From Leucaena leucocephala (Eukaryota > Streptophyta > Magnoliopsida > Fabales > Fabaceae): DNA of 64,000 nt. The translations under genes were made by a program, and so were the position numbers. Positions 12,521 to 24,630 of the stretch are shown one piece after another. The stretch covers positions 4,903,001 through 4,967,000 of the forward strand of contig CM073536.1 of NCBI GenBank assembly GCA_037074615.1, written 5' to 3'. The notes beneath the pieces are model-generated. The model was given only the letters and a program-made list of their open reading frames with translations. It was not told the DNA's origin and did not search any database. How positions within the stretch are numbered: position 1 is the first letter of the stretch; each line of letters opens with the position of its first letter.

Positions 12521-13235
12521 GGAACATTATTTGAAGACTTCGAGAGAAATTGAACAAAAAGCGGCAGAATTAGCCTATTTTTTGCGTGTACCAATTGAAG
12601 TATTTTGAAAAAAACAAATGAACTGAAAAATGAATGCTTTCTAAAAAAAAGGGGAAAAATTCTAGAATTTTTTTTTTTGAAAATATTTTTCATTTTGATC
12701 GTTTGATAGAAAGGGTGTTTTTTCCTTTCGAGATCCAACTAATATTCATTACTTGAAGTGCTCTTTCATGCATTCTTCAAAAGGGGCAATTGCTATAATT
12801 CCAAAAAAAAAAAAAAAGTAATCCGAAAGAGAGATAGGAGCCTTTAGGGGAATGCTTGGTTTGCCAGAAGAGAAAAGGCCAGGGGTTTGTCGGGAAATAA
12901 CGATAATCAATCTGAAAATCCAGGAAGAGGGATAGGGATCAACAAGTTATTGAAAAATGCCATATTATGCTTCAAAAAAACCCGATCTATAAAGAAAAAC
13001 AGTAAGCATATACGAAGTGTCATTTTATGTATAATAGTGGGGGATTATGGGACAAAAAATAAATCCGCTCGGTTTCAAACTTGGTACAACCCAAAGTCAT
13101 CATTCTCTTTGGTTTGCACAACCAAAAAATTATTCCGAGAGTCTACAAGAAGATAAAAAAATACGGGATTGTATCAAGAATTATGTACAAAAAATTCAAT
13201 TATATTATTATAGAATTGAAATAGAAAATAAATAA
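12521..13235 (+). other. chimeric nuclear plastid DNA insert (ycf4 end + rpl22/rps3)
   Basis: This lies inside the Obg intron 11871-13554. The first part (about 12521-12800) encodes the plastid Ycf4 C-terminus, reading REIEQKAAELAYFLRVPIEV before a stop at 12582-12584, followed by ycf4-cemA spacer. The second part encodes the end of rpl22 (frame ...GGLWDKK, stop inside the rps3 start) and the first approximately 50 residues of plastid rps3 from ATG 13047, beginning MGQKINPLGFKLGTTQSHHS. The rps3 copy degenerates after NYVQK. In plastomes these loci are far apart, so the insert joins two fragments. It is non-functional nuclear plastid DNA, not a gene. Confidence 0.85.
13047..13235 (+). pseudogene. 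rps3: plastid rps3 5' fragment (nuclear copy)
   Basis: Truncated copy of the plastid small-subunit ribosomal protein S3 gene. The N-terminal sequence, including WFAQPKNYSE and IRDCIKNYVQ, is close to plastid S3. It has roughly 62 codons against about 218 in the complete gene. It lacks any transit peptide and sits in an intron on the opposite strand of the Obg pseudogene. Confidence 0.85.
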
Positions 13236-15763
13236 TCTTCAAAAAAATTGAAATTTAATAAAAAAAATAAAATAAACAATTTATTTCATTTTTTTAGTAG
13301 TTTACCCCCTGTTGTGTCAAATCCATGCAAGAAGCTACAGGGAAGGATGGAGTAATAATGTCTCAGCTTATCACATGATTTTGAGAACATGTAATAAACG
13401 TAGATCCATATTTACTACACATTATCATGTTAAATGAGATTAGAAGTAAGACCTTAACAATTATATATGCTTAAGACGTATAAGACGTTGGAGAATGAAG
13501 GGTAGTCATGATAGCAAATCGCATGCTGTTCACATGGAATGCTCTTTAACCTACCGCCAATTAGTCATCTGAGAAAAACGTTGCAATCCAGATCCAACTA
13601 CATGCCAAGTATTTGTACTGCCGTCATGAAAAACCTCAAAACCACTGATGGGTGCACTTCGCTGTTTTTCTACAGCTTGGGCCACATGGTTTAAGTTTAC
13701 GATCTCTATTCCATCTGAAACAGAGAGAAGTAATTCACATGCATGAATATGTACGGCAAATTAAGTAATAAGAATTAACTGAAAATAGGACAAGAATCTT
13801 AAGAACAAAAGTGAATCAAATTCAGACCTCGGTATTCCTCCTTGGCCTCTTTAGTTTGTGGCATAAAAGCTCATAAGCCGCACAGATAACTTCATAAGTA
13901 CCTTCCCTTTTCACAGCGCTCATGGCAAAAGGAGTGATACCACGAGATTGTAGCTTTTCCCTCAAGGATGGCCACTTCTCATATGCTTCTGGAAGATCCA
14001 TTTTGTTATAAGCAACTACATAAGGTTTCTCAGCAAGTTCAAGACTAAATAGTTCTAGTTCTAGACGAACTGCGTCAAACTCGAGATCAGGCTGAGGTGA
14101 AGAGCCGTCAATAACATGCACGTAGGATACAATACAGAGGCATATTGGTAAAAAAATGAAAATAATAGAATAGAATAAGGGAAAATCAGAAAAAGAAGCA
14201 AAGTTTAATTTCTAAGTTTGTCAATGAATCCATATAACAACTTCAAGTCTCATTTTAGGAGGCAAGTGAGAGTCACAAGAAACGCAGAAAAGTTTCACAA
14301 TTCGTCAGTTTCAAGGGAGAAAGGATGCAGGGTCTATTGGTGAACATAGCTCCATGCCTTAAGACTGGTATGTCAGCTGAACCACAAGAAGCAGAAGAGA
14401 ACATACATGCAGTCGTCATGACCACGTGTACTTACCAGGGTAGAACACCTTTCAGTGTGTCTTAGAAACTCATGACCTAATCCAAAACCTCGGTGTGCTC
14501 CTTCAAGTAGACCAGGGAGGTCTGCCACAACCATCGTTGAATCATAGTCAAAGGAAACAACGACCAGATTAGGAAGCAGTGTTGTAAAGGGATAATTTGC
14601 CACTGTTGGCTTGGCAGCACTGATCACACTCAAAAGTGTACTTTTCCCTGCATTTGGAACACCAACTATACCAACATCTGAAACCAGCTTCAGCTCTAAC
14701 TCGAACCACCTGATCGAAAAAAAGAGGGGGAAATTATTCTTAATAAATAAACACATGAGCTGAGATGCCGGAATTATTCTCCCACCTCTGCGACCTGGCA
14801 ATAATAATGCTCTCTGCCCTGGATATAGCAATTCCAATACCACTTCATCTTGTCCTGCCTCTCTTATCCCTGTTCCTGGAGCCACATTCACTACCACATC
14901 TTCTCCTTTAGCCCCACTTTGCATCCTTCCCTGTCCATGTCCTCCCCGTCCCGCCCGAAAATGCACACTATTCCGAAACGGCAAAAGTGAATTCATAGAT
15001 CCATCAACTTCAATATAGACATTTCCTCCTCTCCCTCCATCGCCACCCGACGGGCCACCCAGTGGCACGTAATTCTCACGACGGAAAGCTACAACTCCAT
15101 TTCCGCCATCCCCGGCCTTCACATATATTTTGGCACGGTCGAAACATCGCGTAACAGCCGGCACACCCTTCTCCTTTATGACTCCCCCCAAACGATGTCC
15201 TCGCTATCTTCGGATAAAGCAACGTAGTCACCAGTTTGAAACTCCGACAAATCAACCTCTTCGTCGGTGCTAGAAATGCTCGCATTTGTGCTATCCATAA
15301 AGCCCAACTTTTCATCATCATCCTCATCTATTTCTTCTTCTTCTACCACTTCTCCATCACCATATTCATATTCATAATCATCAATGACTTCAAAAATTCT
15401 GAATTTTTTATAGTATCTTCCCAAGTTACCACGAACTACATCTTCATCAACGAGTTCATCTTCTTCCTCTTCGTCGAGCAGCTCATCAGCTTCTTCCTTA
15501 AATGTTGCCGGGCTTGACTCAGAAAGCTTGACTTCCAATGAGGGAGCGGAGTATTCATAGTCATCCTTGGGGGGAAGACGAGTATAGGTGGTGGCTTCGC
15601 CACTGGGAAGCACCACGGGCTCAGGCGGTGGTCTATATCTGCCGATATGCTTTTTAAATTCAGGGTTAATCTTAGGGTTTCGGAAATGCATTTTGTCAGT
15701 GCTTCTGCGAGGATTCTGAGTATTGGGTCGAGCTAATGCTTTGGACGAGAAGTACACCGACAT

Positions 15764-17009
15764 TGAAGAAGCCACTTCTGTGTCACTCTGGACAAGCAAT
15801 GTTAGACAGTGAGGCTGGTGAAGAGAACACTCCACGGAAAAACACTTCAGCGAGGAAAATAGCGGCAAAAGTTCAACTCGATAAGGCCCCACGTATCATG
15901 TCGTTAACCCAAATGGCTATTGCCGTTGGACCCCACAGAAACTAGATGTGTCGTTTGCTTCCCTACCATACGCCGTTTATGATGATGGGATCATAGTGTT
16001 GATGACAAGGAAAGATATTTTATAGTAAATATCATAGAGAAACCTCAATGCTGGAGAGAGCCCTAGAGATCATCCTCTGTTAGGTTGAAGTACAATCCTT
16101 GATTTTCATAGCATGAATAGCTTATTTTCAATCGCTCTTGATTCTTAGCTATGTCGTTATAGCTTTATATATACCCCTGGGTTTATGTAATGCAATCTTC
16201 GTTATTTCTAGGATGATACTCGTACAACTAATTGCAATTAGTTCCGACACCATAACTACATAAACACCAACCTTCATCCGCTTAACACAACTTAATTTGG
16301 TTTCCATAATTTCACCTTGTCATTATCCAAATTTGACTCAATCCGGTTTTCTAAACACACTAAAGAAGTTGGTGCAAGAGAAGTCAAAATCTTCAAAGTA
16401 AGCTTTAATGAGAATTTTTTTTGGATCCCTTTCAAATAACTAATATTTTAGTTCATCATTTCAATTCTGCTTAAAAGACTAATATATTAAGAGGAATAAC
16501 CTCTTAAATTATTGATTTTTTTTCTTTTATAAAACTCTTTAATATATGACTCATAACATGATTAAACAAATTTCTCGTTGTTTATTTTTTCAACTTGCTT
16601 ATCAATCTCACACGTATTTGGTTGTTCTCCCTATCTTATTTTAAGGGTATTCTCCTACACTTCATCCCGTAATATTTTTTAATCCTCATGTACGAGTTTT
16701 GCCTTTGAGGCTTTGACACTTCCACCACAATTGTACTTCACTTTCAATGCACCCAAATTTTATTTCTTAGAGACATCATCTTGCATCCTAATTTTGTGAT
16801 AAAAGCATTATTCATTTTACTCTCACATAAGTCATCCATAGCCTGGTTTGACAGTCTATCTTGTTACCTTTGGTAAAGGGCCATGTGACTAGTAACTTGA
16901 ATGACAAGTGTTGCCTTGCCTATCATAGAAAGACATCTTCTTTTCCACTCGCTTGTGAGATTGCCTGAGTCCTCCAATTCTCTCGGATCCTTAGAACTTG
17001 TGGTCATAT

Positions 17010-17059
<50 letters not shown>

Positions 17060-17392
17060 TCGTATGTATGTGTATATTATTCTCATTATTTGCGTATCTC
17101 TCCTATATATTCTCTTTATTTACCTAGTCCAAACCCCCGGGACTTGCCTATTTTGTTTACAGCGTCTATCCTTACTCCCCAGCACAATAGAAACGTAAAA
17201 AGAGGTTAAAAGGTTCCATCCCGCTTACCGCTTCCAATTTTAGTCTCCACAGCGAGAGATCAGAACTCCCTACTACATTCTTTTTCAAGTTATTTTGTAC
17301 TTCTCCAGGGGTTTTCATCAGACTCGGGAAATTTTGAACTTTGAGATCCAACGTGTTGACTCGGTCTTCGCGCAGAGGGAGGTGCCTCCGTC
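15764..17392. other. head-to-head spacer between Obg pseudogene and TON2
   Basis: Contains the opposing upstream regions of both genes. From about 16000 to 16860 it looks like degraded retroelement sequence, including a promoter/terminator-like stretch near 16160-16200 (TATATATA, then GTTTATGTAATGCAAT). That could be a solo LTR relic, but I cannot delimit ends. No gene is supported. Confidence 0.35.
17012..17055. repeat. (AC)22 microsatellite
   Basis: Pure AC dinucleotide run of about 22 units, located about 340 bases upstream of the TON2 start codon. Open frames through it on either strand are artefacts. Confidence 0.95.
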
Positions 17393-20300
17393 ATGTACAG
17401 CGGCTCCAGTGACGGCGAGACCCATGAGGCCGCGCAGAGAAAAATTCCGCCGGCCTCGTCCATGTTGTGGGTCAGAAATTTACGTCGATTTATTGGATCC
17501 GGTGCCGGTCTCGGATCCGAAGCATTGATGGGTACTTACTGTTTCAAACCCTTGATTTGTAGTCGATTGTGAGCATTTTCTTTCATTTTTTTTTTCTTTC
17601 GGGTTTGAGAGAACAAGTGCGTACCTCGTGGAATTTGAGTAGGTTATCTTTTATTAGAAGCATTGGTGTGATGGTGAAAGAAGGAAAAGACAAATATCAA
17701 TGAAGAAAGAGAGACAGAACATGAATTTAACATAAACCATGGGTGCTTCCTACAGTGCTGCAATAGATAGTGAGTGAGATGTTGAGGCTCAAGTGGCTGT
17801 GACAGAAACATTTTGGGACTGAGGCAGTGGCTGTGAGAGTAAAAGGTTACTAATACCCTGGATGAAGGGGGGGCCTATTTGGCGTTTGATGCGTTGTTTG
17901 TGTTGATCAGAATGTTCTAGTACTGTGCCCTGCACCACAGTGCTCCATTAACAAGTCTGGGAAAATCATGTATTTTTACTTGATGAAGCCCTTTTAGCAA
18001 TGCGAGGGAATACTTTGCTGTATTTTGCTGATAGAATGGTTGTGGTTGAACCTGTTTAAATTTCTTTCTTGATTTCTGACTTGACTTGTTGATGCCTGAA
18101 AGTGATTTTAGTTTCTTCACACAACATAGATTTTCTTATTACGCTATAAATTTGAAACTATTGGATACTAAAAGTATGAGCTATAGCCTATATTACATGC
18201 ATTTTAACAATATAGAATTTCCTTTAAGCTATTTCAATGTGTTATCTCTTCAAATCCGCTCACATCATAGTATTATCTGTTCATTATTTTTTTGAACTTC
18301 TCATTTGCAGAACTTGAAACAAAAAGGATTTTGCTAGACATTTTTAAAGAAAAGCAGAAGAAAAACGCTGAAGCTGGTTCAATTCCAAGTTTCTACAAGA
18401 AGGCACGTGTCAGCATTGTTAATTCACAGCTTATTGCTTCATACACATACATGAAGTGGTTACAGTTTTCATCTTCTTTTATTTTGCTTCCTCGGGCCCT
18501 TAGCCATTAACAAAAAGTTTATTCTTTCTAAGTAAAGTCTTTTCCCTTTAAAACTTGCATGGTGCTATTCATGAGTGCAGGAACACCCATGATTTATTTT
18601 ATGTTTGCAATTTGATCTCTTCTGCATGCACATAAAGCAGCTGTCTGTAATGTAAATACTGATATGCCTTGTCTTCACCCAGAAACCTGAAGAGGGATCA
18701 ATCAGTCATAGGGTTCAGAGATTGGCAAAGTATCGGTTTCTAAAGGTATCATCTCATTGTATTATATTTTTTGGTTGCATCTGCCTATGTATGTAACTTT
18801 TACCTGTTGATGACATTTCCCATGTTCTGCACAGAAACAATCAGATCTTTTGCTGAATGCTGATGACTTGGATGCAATGTGGGTCTGTTTGAGAGAAAAT
18901 TGCGTGATTGATGATGCCACTGGTGCGGAAAAGGTGTGTCTCTTTTTCCCCTTTTTTTCTTTACCATTGTCTTATGTTGTTGCAAATTTCTATGATACAT
19001 GCAAGTCAACCATATCCTGTCTTCTTGGTAATATGATAAATACTTGAATCCGAACAGAAGTCATTAGAGCTGGATAGATTGAACCAAATTCCCCTGCCCC
19101 ATCTGAAATATGAAAATGAAAGGATTTGCCTTTATTTTGGCAGTTGTAGCATGAGATCCTTATGCTATATATCACAAAGAACTTGTTGAAAAATTGACTC
19201 TTTTTCATCAAAATGTATGCTTGTCATGGATTTTTCTGGCATACCCTAACCTCAAGAGTTCTGATGTGTTCTGCAAAAAATTATTGTTTTCTTAATCGGT
19301 TGTTCTTAATGATCTCATAATTGAAATATAAAACACGGTTTTGCTCAGTTATTCATCTAGTGAATCTTACGTTATCCTCTATGTTGTATATGTTGGACCG
19401 TAATTTTCCAAGAGCAACTCCTTAGCAATCCTCAAGCTCTCTTCATTTTGTTGCCCCTTGGAATAACAAGATAATTGATGCATTCTTTAATTTGTTTCAT
19501 ATAGATGAATTATGAAGACTTTTGCCACATAGCCTCTGTATGCACAGAACAAATAGGTCCCAAATGCAGACGCTTTTTCAGTCCTTCAAACTTCATGAAG
19601 TTTGAGAAAGATGAGCAAGGAAGAATTGCCATTCTACCCTTCTACCTTTATGTGATGCGAACAGTAAGTCATTTTCAACTTGTACTAGTTCACTGGGATT
19701 TATTATTGTGCAATTCTCCTGAGGTTAAATTTTTTAAGCATATATGTGACTCTGTGTTTCTTTTTCCATAACTATTTGCTTTAAAGTTTTATATCATTTT
19801 TCTTCTACTTAGAAGAATCCATCTTTAATTTATGATAGCAACTTATGGGTTATTGTTATGCAGGTTTCACTCACACAGGCAAGAATTGATATGAGTGAGC
19901 TTGATGAGGATTCTGATGGTTTCCTTCAGCCACATGTATGGGTTTTTATTGTTAATATGCCTTCAATTTTTGAAATTGAACAATATGTATATTTTTTTTT
20001 TGTGCATTTATACAACTAATCGTTTGATCTTTCACTGGACCAGCTACCTGCAGCTACCTGTAAAAAGTGGTTCTTTTGTTTATGATTATCTAATCTATTT
20101 TGAAATTTTGTTCCAACTTCCAAGAAACAATTTAATATAAAGAGTCTCCTCTATTTTGGCCCTTTTTTGTTTCTTTGGCTCTTCCTTTTCTTTTATTTCA
20201 GAAATTTCAGAACTCTAAGCCTCACTTTTGCAATGGTTAGATTGCTCAATATTATGTAGTTGAGAGACCTAATTTAGTCAAAAAATGTTTCATACATAAT

Positions 20301-23061
20301 ACTATAATAATTAGGTTAACCTTTATATAATTTTTTGCTTTTCTCTTCAGGAAATGGAATCCTATATACGAGGTCTTATTCCAAACTTAGCACAGTTACG
20401 TGATATGCCAACAGCATTTGTGCAAATGTATTGTCGCATAGCCGCGCACAAATTCTTCTTCTTTTGTGATCCTCATAGACGAGGTTTGTATTGCTGATAT
20501 CTTTTAGTTGCTAAGGCTTGTTTGTATTTAATGGTCATTTTTGCTTGACGAGGACATCTTTTAAAACAAATGAAATAAATAAGAGATCCTGATTTTGCTT
20601 TTGAAAAATGTAAATGGAAGTTTAACTAAATATTAACCACCAGAGTGTAGATCATGCTAATGGCGGCTTCTAGGAAAGGAATTTAGTAGCAAATTAAAAA
20701 TTGAATAGAAAACTAGTTTGTACTGTATTTTCATAGATCGATTATTTCCTTTAACTCATTATCTATTTAATATTATGGCTATGGTGATTTACTAATCAAA
20801 CTTTGAACATGAGGAAGGAAAGGTTTTAAGTAGATAAGATGGAAAGTAAATGATGTCAGTTGTGCCAGTCCGGATGTTTTCTGTGCTGTAAATTTCCTAA
20901 GTAAATTCTGCCTATGCAGTTAATCCTATACTTTTTTATACTTCATTATGTTACATATACATGCTCATGTGTACACATTTGATTGTTCAGTTTACAATGT
21001 CTTCTGATTTACTGTGTGTCCTTTTATTCAAAATATATTGATTGACCATCTTTTACAGGAAAAGCTTGCATTAAGAAAGTATTACTTAGTAATTGTCTCC
21101 AAGAACTGATGGAGCTTCACCAGGTAAAGTGTATAAAGAAGTCTTTTATATTATTCTTAGAACTAAACCTTAGCTCTTTATTTCCACGTGCTTGCTTTTG
21201 TTCTGGTATTAATACAATTCTGTTTTGTATAAAGATCTTTGATCTTTATTTGTTTCTAAACCCTTATAAGCATTAATGTGAAAATCTATATTTTAAATTT
21301 GCTATATTTCAGGAAAGTGAAGAAGAAGTCACAGACACAGAACAAGCTGAGAACTGGTTCTCTTTGACATCTGCTCAACGAATATGTGGTTGGTTTCTCT
21401 CATTGCTTTAGGATCAAGGATTACCTGTTATTCAGATTCAGATACTTCTGCTTGTTTGTGAGGCATCTGCATGAGTACTAGTGACGTAGAACAAGGAAGG
21501 AAAAGGGAGAGGGAGAAATAGAGAGATATAGGAAGAAAGGGAAGAAGAATGAGGGAGAAATAGATATAATAATTTTGAATGTTCAATTTATTATGTCCAA
21601 CAAAAGAGAATATCCTAAGCCTATTCATAGAGAGCCCCTACACAAAAACTCAAAAGTAAAGTAAGTTACTAAAAACATAAAAATTACTAAGAACCTAAAT
21701 CTAATAAGGTCTCTTGCATCTAGAATAAATCTTTCCAAATTGCCCTTCAAATCTTTTCAAATTTCCTATCAACTAGTGAGCCTTAAATTACAAATAATAT
21801 TTGCCCTATATAACCTGACGTGTTTTTCCTGTGAGAAATGTGTTTACATTGAATGGGTGAATCGCATAATGAGTTGAAGTTCTGATAAATATAATTATAG
21901 TTTAAACTATTGTCCATGGACTTGTAATAATCTGTATTATCGATATTTCTGCAGATTTGTTTCTTGCCCTTGATAAAGATGCAAATGGGACATTGAGCAA
22001 GCAGGAGCTTCAAGAATATGCTGATGGGACTTTGACTGAAATCTTTATTGAGAGAGGTAGAATTTAGCACATTGTGTTATGCCTGCTGTGTACAATCTTT
22101 TTATTTTCGTTTGCATGCCAAAATAGTTATCTTTTATATAACTCATCTGATTTGTCCTGTGTGGAACTCAACTGTGTTCTCAAATATAGTTGCTCCTTTT
22201 TTTAAGAAAAAAAATTAATGAATTGGCTTCTTGTAGTTTTTGATGAACATGTTCGTCGTGGAAAGAGTGGTGGTGGTAATGCCCGGGAGATGGACTTCGA
22301 GAGTTTCTTGGATTTTGTCCTGTCTTTAGAGAACAAAGACACCCCAGAAGGCTTGACTTATTTGTTTCGATGTCTTGATCTTCAGGGCCGGGGTTACCTT
22401 ACTACAGCCGATATTCACTCTCTTTTCAGGTACATACTGTCACAGCATCATTGTCATGTCTAAGAATAATGTCTCTTTACTTTATCCTATGCTCTTTGCC
22501 TCTATTTCTCTCTTTGATTTTCCTTCAATTATTCTTGTTAGTCAATTTCTATATTCAGTGGTTACAAACTTCTACGCATAAAAATGAACGTGTGATCCAA
22601 TTATGGAAGTAAAGAAGGGGAACATTCAAAAGTCAGGATGTTACCTGATACAATCTTCCTATAGAAAAGAACTGTCATTTCCTGCTTGTAGTGCTTGAGA
22701 ATTTCCTACAAGTCTCCGATGGACAGGGACAAAAATTTTAGTTATTGCCCGAACTCTGTTGAAATCTTTATCATAAATTTTAGCTAATGGGGTATATTCA
22801 TCTTTTCTATCCTGTTAACGCAGAGATGTGCACCAGAAATGGATGGAGGGTGGCAACTATGAACTCTGTATTGAAGATGTAAGAGATGAAATATGGGACA
22901 TGGTCAAGCCAGTAGATCCTCTTAAGATCACATTGGCTGATCTTCTGGCTTGCAAACAGGGTGGAACTGTAGCCAGTATGCTCATAGATGTGCGTGGCTT
23001 CTGGGCTCATGACAACAGAGAAAATCTTCTCCAGGAGGAAGAAGAACCAGAAGAAGAATAA
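17393..23061 (+). CDS. TON2: TONNEAU2/FASS, PP2A B''-type regulatory subunit
   Basis: Twelve exons: 17393-17531, 18311-18402, 18683-18745, 18835-18933, 19505-19663, 19864-19935, 20351-20483, 21059-21123, 21313-21388, 21955-22056, 22237-22429, 22824-23061. They join in frame to 476 residues; Arabidopsis TON2 has 480. The protein is nearly identical to TON2 in blocks such as MYSGSSDGE, ALMELETKRILL, FCHIASVCTEQIGPKCRRFF and HDNRENLLQEEEEP. Two EF-hand-like loops are visible: DEDSDGFLQPHE (about 198-209) and DKDANGTLSKQE (306-317). With TON1 and TRM proteins it targets PP2A to cortical microtubules and sets the preprophase band and division plane. All introns are GT-AG except intron 2, which begins GC at 18403. 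That choice reproduces the Arabidopsis junction KK/KPEEGS. A downstream GT at 18409 would also keep frame, adding Ala-Arg. No lesions seen. Confidence 0.95.
21389..21954 (+). other. TON2 intron 9
   Basis: Ordinary spliceosomal intron with donor GTTGGT and acceptor CTGCAG. It includes a purine-rich tract (about 21493-21560, GAGGGAGAAATAGA-like) that gives a spurious reverse-strand frame. Nothing coding is seen. Confidence 0.6.
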
Positions 23062-23741
23062 CATTGTATCTGTTCGAGACTTGCTAACAGAAAACTGTTG
23101 CCTGATAATTTTCTATCATTCCCAAGATCTGCGATTAGTTAGTTGTGTGTAGTGTATCTTGTATCTTATGTTGATTTCAAAACATCAATACTAGTGTATC
23201 TAAACTAAACATCTTTGCTCGGCCAACTTTTTGTGATGATATAATGTGGAAATATCTTGTTCATCTGTGCCAAGCAATGATGGATCTCCTCTTCAATCAT
23301 TCCAGGGTTTAATTTACTGTTGTTACCTAGTTGGTGAGTTTGACATTACAACGTTCTTGGCGAAAAGCATTATAATAAATTAAGCTATGATTTCGTAGTG
23401 CTGTGGGAATTGCTTCGTCAGACCAACCCCACCCCTTATCGACCATAACTCAGATCTCGATGCTCTATTTGCTTCTGCTGCATCTCCTTGTGGATGATCT
23501 GGTTAACTAATATAAAGTATTTTCTATAAAACATCTTAATCATCTTTTTTAATTCTCTCTCTCTTATTTAATTATTGTTAATGTAGTGTTATTAAGGATA
23601 TTTTAAAATAAATAAATAAATATAAAAAAAATATCTTAGGTTAAGATCAATTTTTCACTCGAGGAGTATATATATATCAATAAGAAAGAAGGCTTAAGGG
23701 ACTGACCCCAGTAAATGTGTCACGTGTAACTGAAATATCTC

Positions 23742-23889
23742 ATAATTAAGGCTACCATTCTCTAAACGAACTGCTACATCTTTTTGGTCCCTGCTATGAC
23801 AAGCAAAAATCTCTCTTAATTAAGGCTACCATTCTCTAAACGTCCTGCTACATCTTTTTGGTCACTGCTATCACAAGTAAAAATCTCAA
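23742..23889. repeat. 74-bp tandem duplication
   Basis: Two adjacent copies share AATTAAGGCTACCATTCTC, CTGCTACATCTTTTTGGTC and ATCACAAG/ATGACAAG-type ends at an offset of 74 bases, with a handful of differences. Confidence 0.85.
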
Positions 23890-24392
23890 TTGCACCAATT
23901 GGAGTCAGTCTAACAGAAGAGTTAGTCCCTCGTAATGTACAATCTCGCAAATAGAATTATCTCCTATTGGAGGATGCCTATAGTTCGTAAAAAAAAAATC
24001 TCAGATTGCAAAACCAGTGTGGTCTTCAATTTATAACCCATAGTTTCAATGGAACCGTGGAGCTAACCCGGCCATTTCTAGCTCACATGTAATAGCCATT
24101 CCTTTACGTCCTCACATCCTATTTGACGACAAAAGGGGGAAAAGGAAAAGGATTAAAAAACACGTAAACTAGAATTGTGGCGTTGAAGAGTCGAGGATTT
24201 TAGACCATATCTAAAATGTGCATTGGTCACTTTTGTGCCTTTGATCAAATCCCAACCTGGCTTTCTGAGGTGAGAAATTGATGAAAGGCTTCCTTTGTTT
24301 TCAGTTTCTGTTGTAATTTCTCTTTGAGTAATATATTTCAGGCTTTATCCCAAAAAATAGTGCATTAAGAGTACATATGCTTAAAGATATAT

Positions 24393-24630
24393 TCCTCCGG
24401 TCTTAAATATAAAACTTAATAGACTTTTTTGAGGAGATTAACTAAGTTAATTAAATAAGTTAATTATGACTAAATTCAACCCCTCAAAATAAATTCATAT
24501 AATATACTTCTTAATATAAAAAAAAATTAGTCTACTAACTCTTATATTAGTCATTATTAACTGATTTATTTAGTTTTTTTAATCTATCTCAAAAAGTCAA
24601 CTAATTCCTATATTAATGACTGGAACAGTA
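24393..24630. mobile_element. dispersed MITE, copy A
   Basis: The left end TTCCTCCGGTCTTAAATATA and the right end (reverse complement TTCCAGTCATTAATATAGG) form an imperfect inverted repeat. The internal block CAAAATAAATTCATATA(A/G)TATAC recurs at about 46340. The pattern resembles the common plant 'CTCCGTCC' short elements of the mariner/Stowaway kind; the class is inferred. Confidence 0.55.

Larger units (their letters stand above)
11335..15763 (-). pseudogene. OBGC: chloroplast Obg GTPase (ObgC/CPSAR1), multiply disrupted
   Basis: Family role: ribosome-associated GTPase of the chloroplast stroma and inner envelope, needed for plastid ribosome assembly and embryo development. Recognisable exons run 15763-14779, 14709-14436, 14121-13828, 13714-13555, 11870-11762 and 11427-11335. 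Visible parts are an acidic N-terminal region, the glycine-rich Obg fold, and G motifs GVPNAGKST, ANYPFTT, DLPGL and NKMD with SAV. The C-terminal Obg domain ends in AKWAEWK. The ATG at 15763 opens the homologous frame. Four lesions are seen. A G6 run at 15183-15188 puts the Obg fold one base out of frame. About 24 conserved residues after the ALLLPGRRGG block are replaced by intron-like sequence (14710-14778). The acceptor before 14121 reads TCCTAC instead of ending in AG. One base is missing near 13850. All other junctions restore frame. It is head-to-head with TON2, as At5g18570 is with At5g18580. Confidence 0.85.

Noticed and set aside
12887..13156. Open frame overlapping the rps3 start in another frame
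   Set aside because: It crosses the rpl22-rps3 junction of the plastid insert in a non-native frame; the real homology is to rpl22 and rps3 in their own frames.
15189..15191. Independent start for the Obg GTPase part in its own frame
   Set aside because: The codon is TTG, not ATG, and the upstream acidic region in the other frame is the normal N-terminal part of the same protein, so a frameshift explains it better.
16864..17198. Cys-Val and Thr-His repeat frames
   Set aside because: Translations of the (AC)22 microsatellite.
18311..18510. TON2 exon 2 reading on past the GC donor
   Set aside because: The frame continues to a stop about 100 bases on, but residues after YKK do not match TON2 and the next exon continues the homology exactly after the GC donor.
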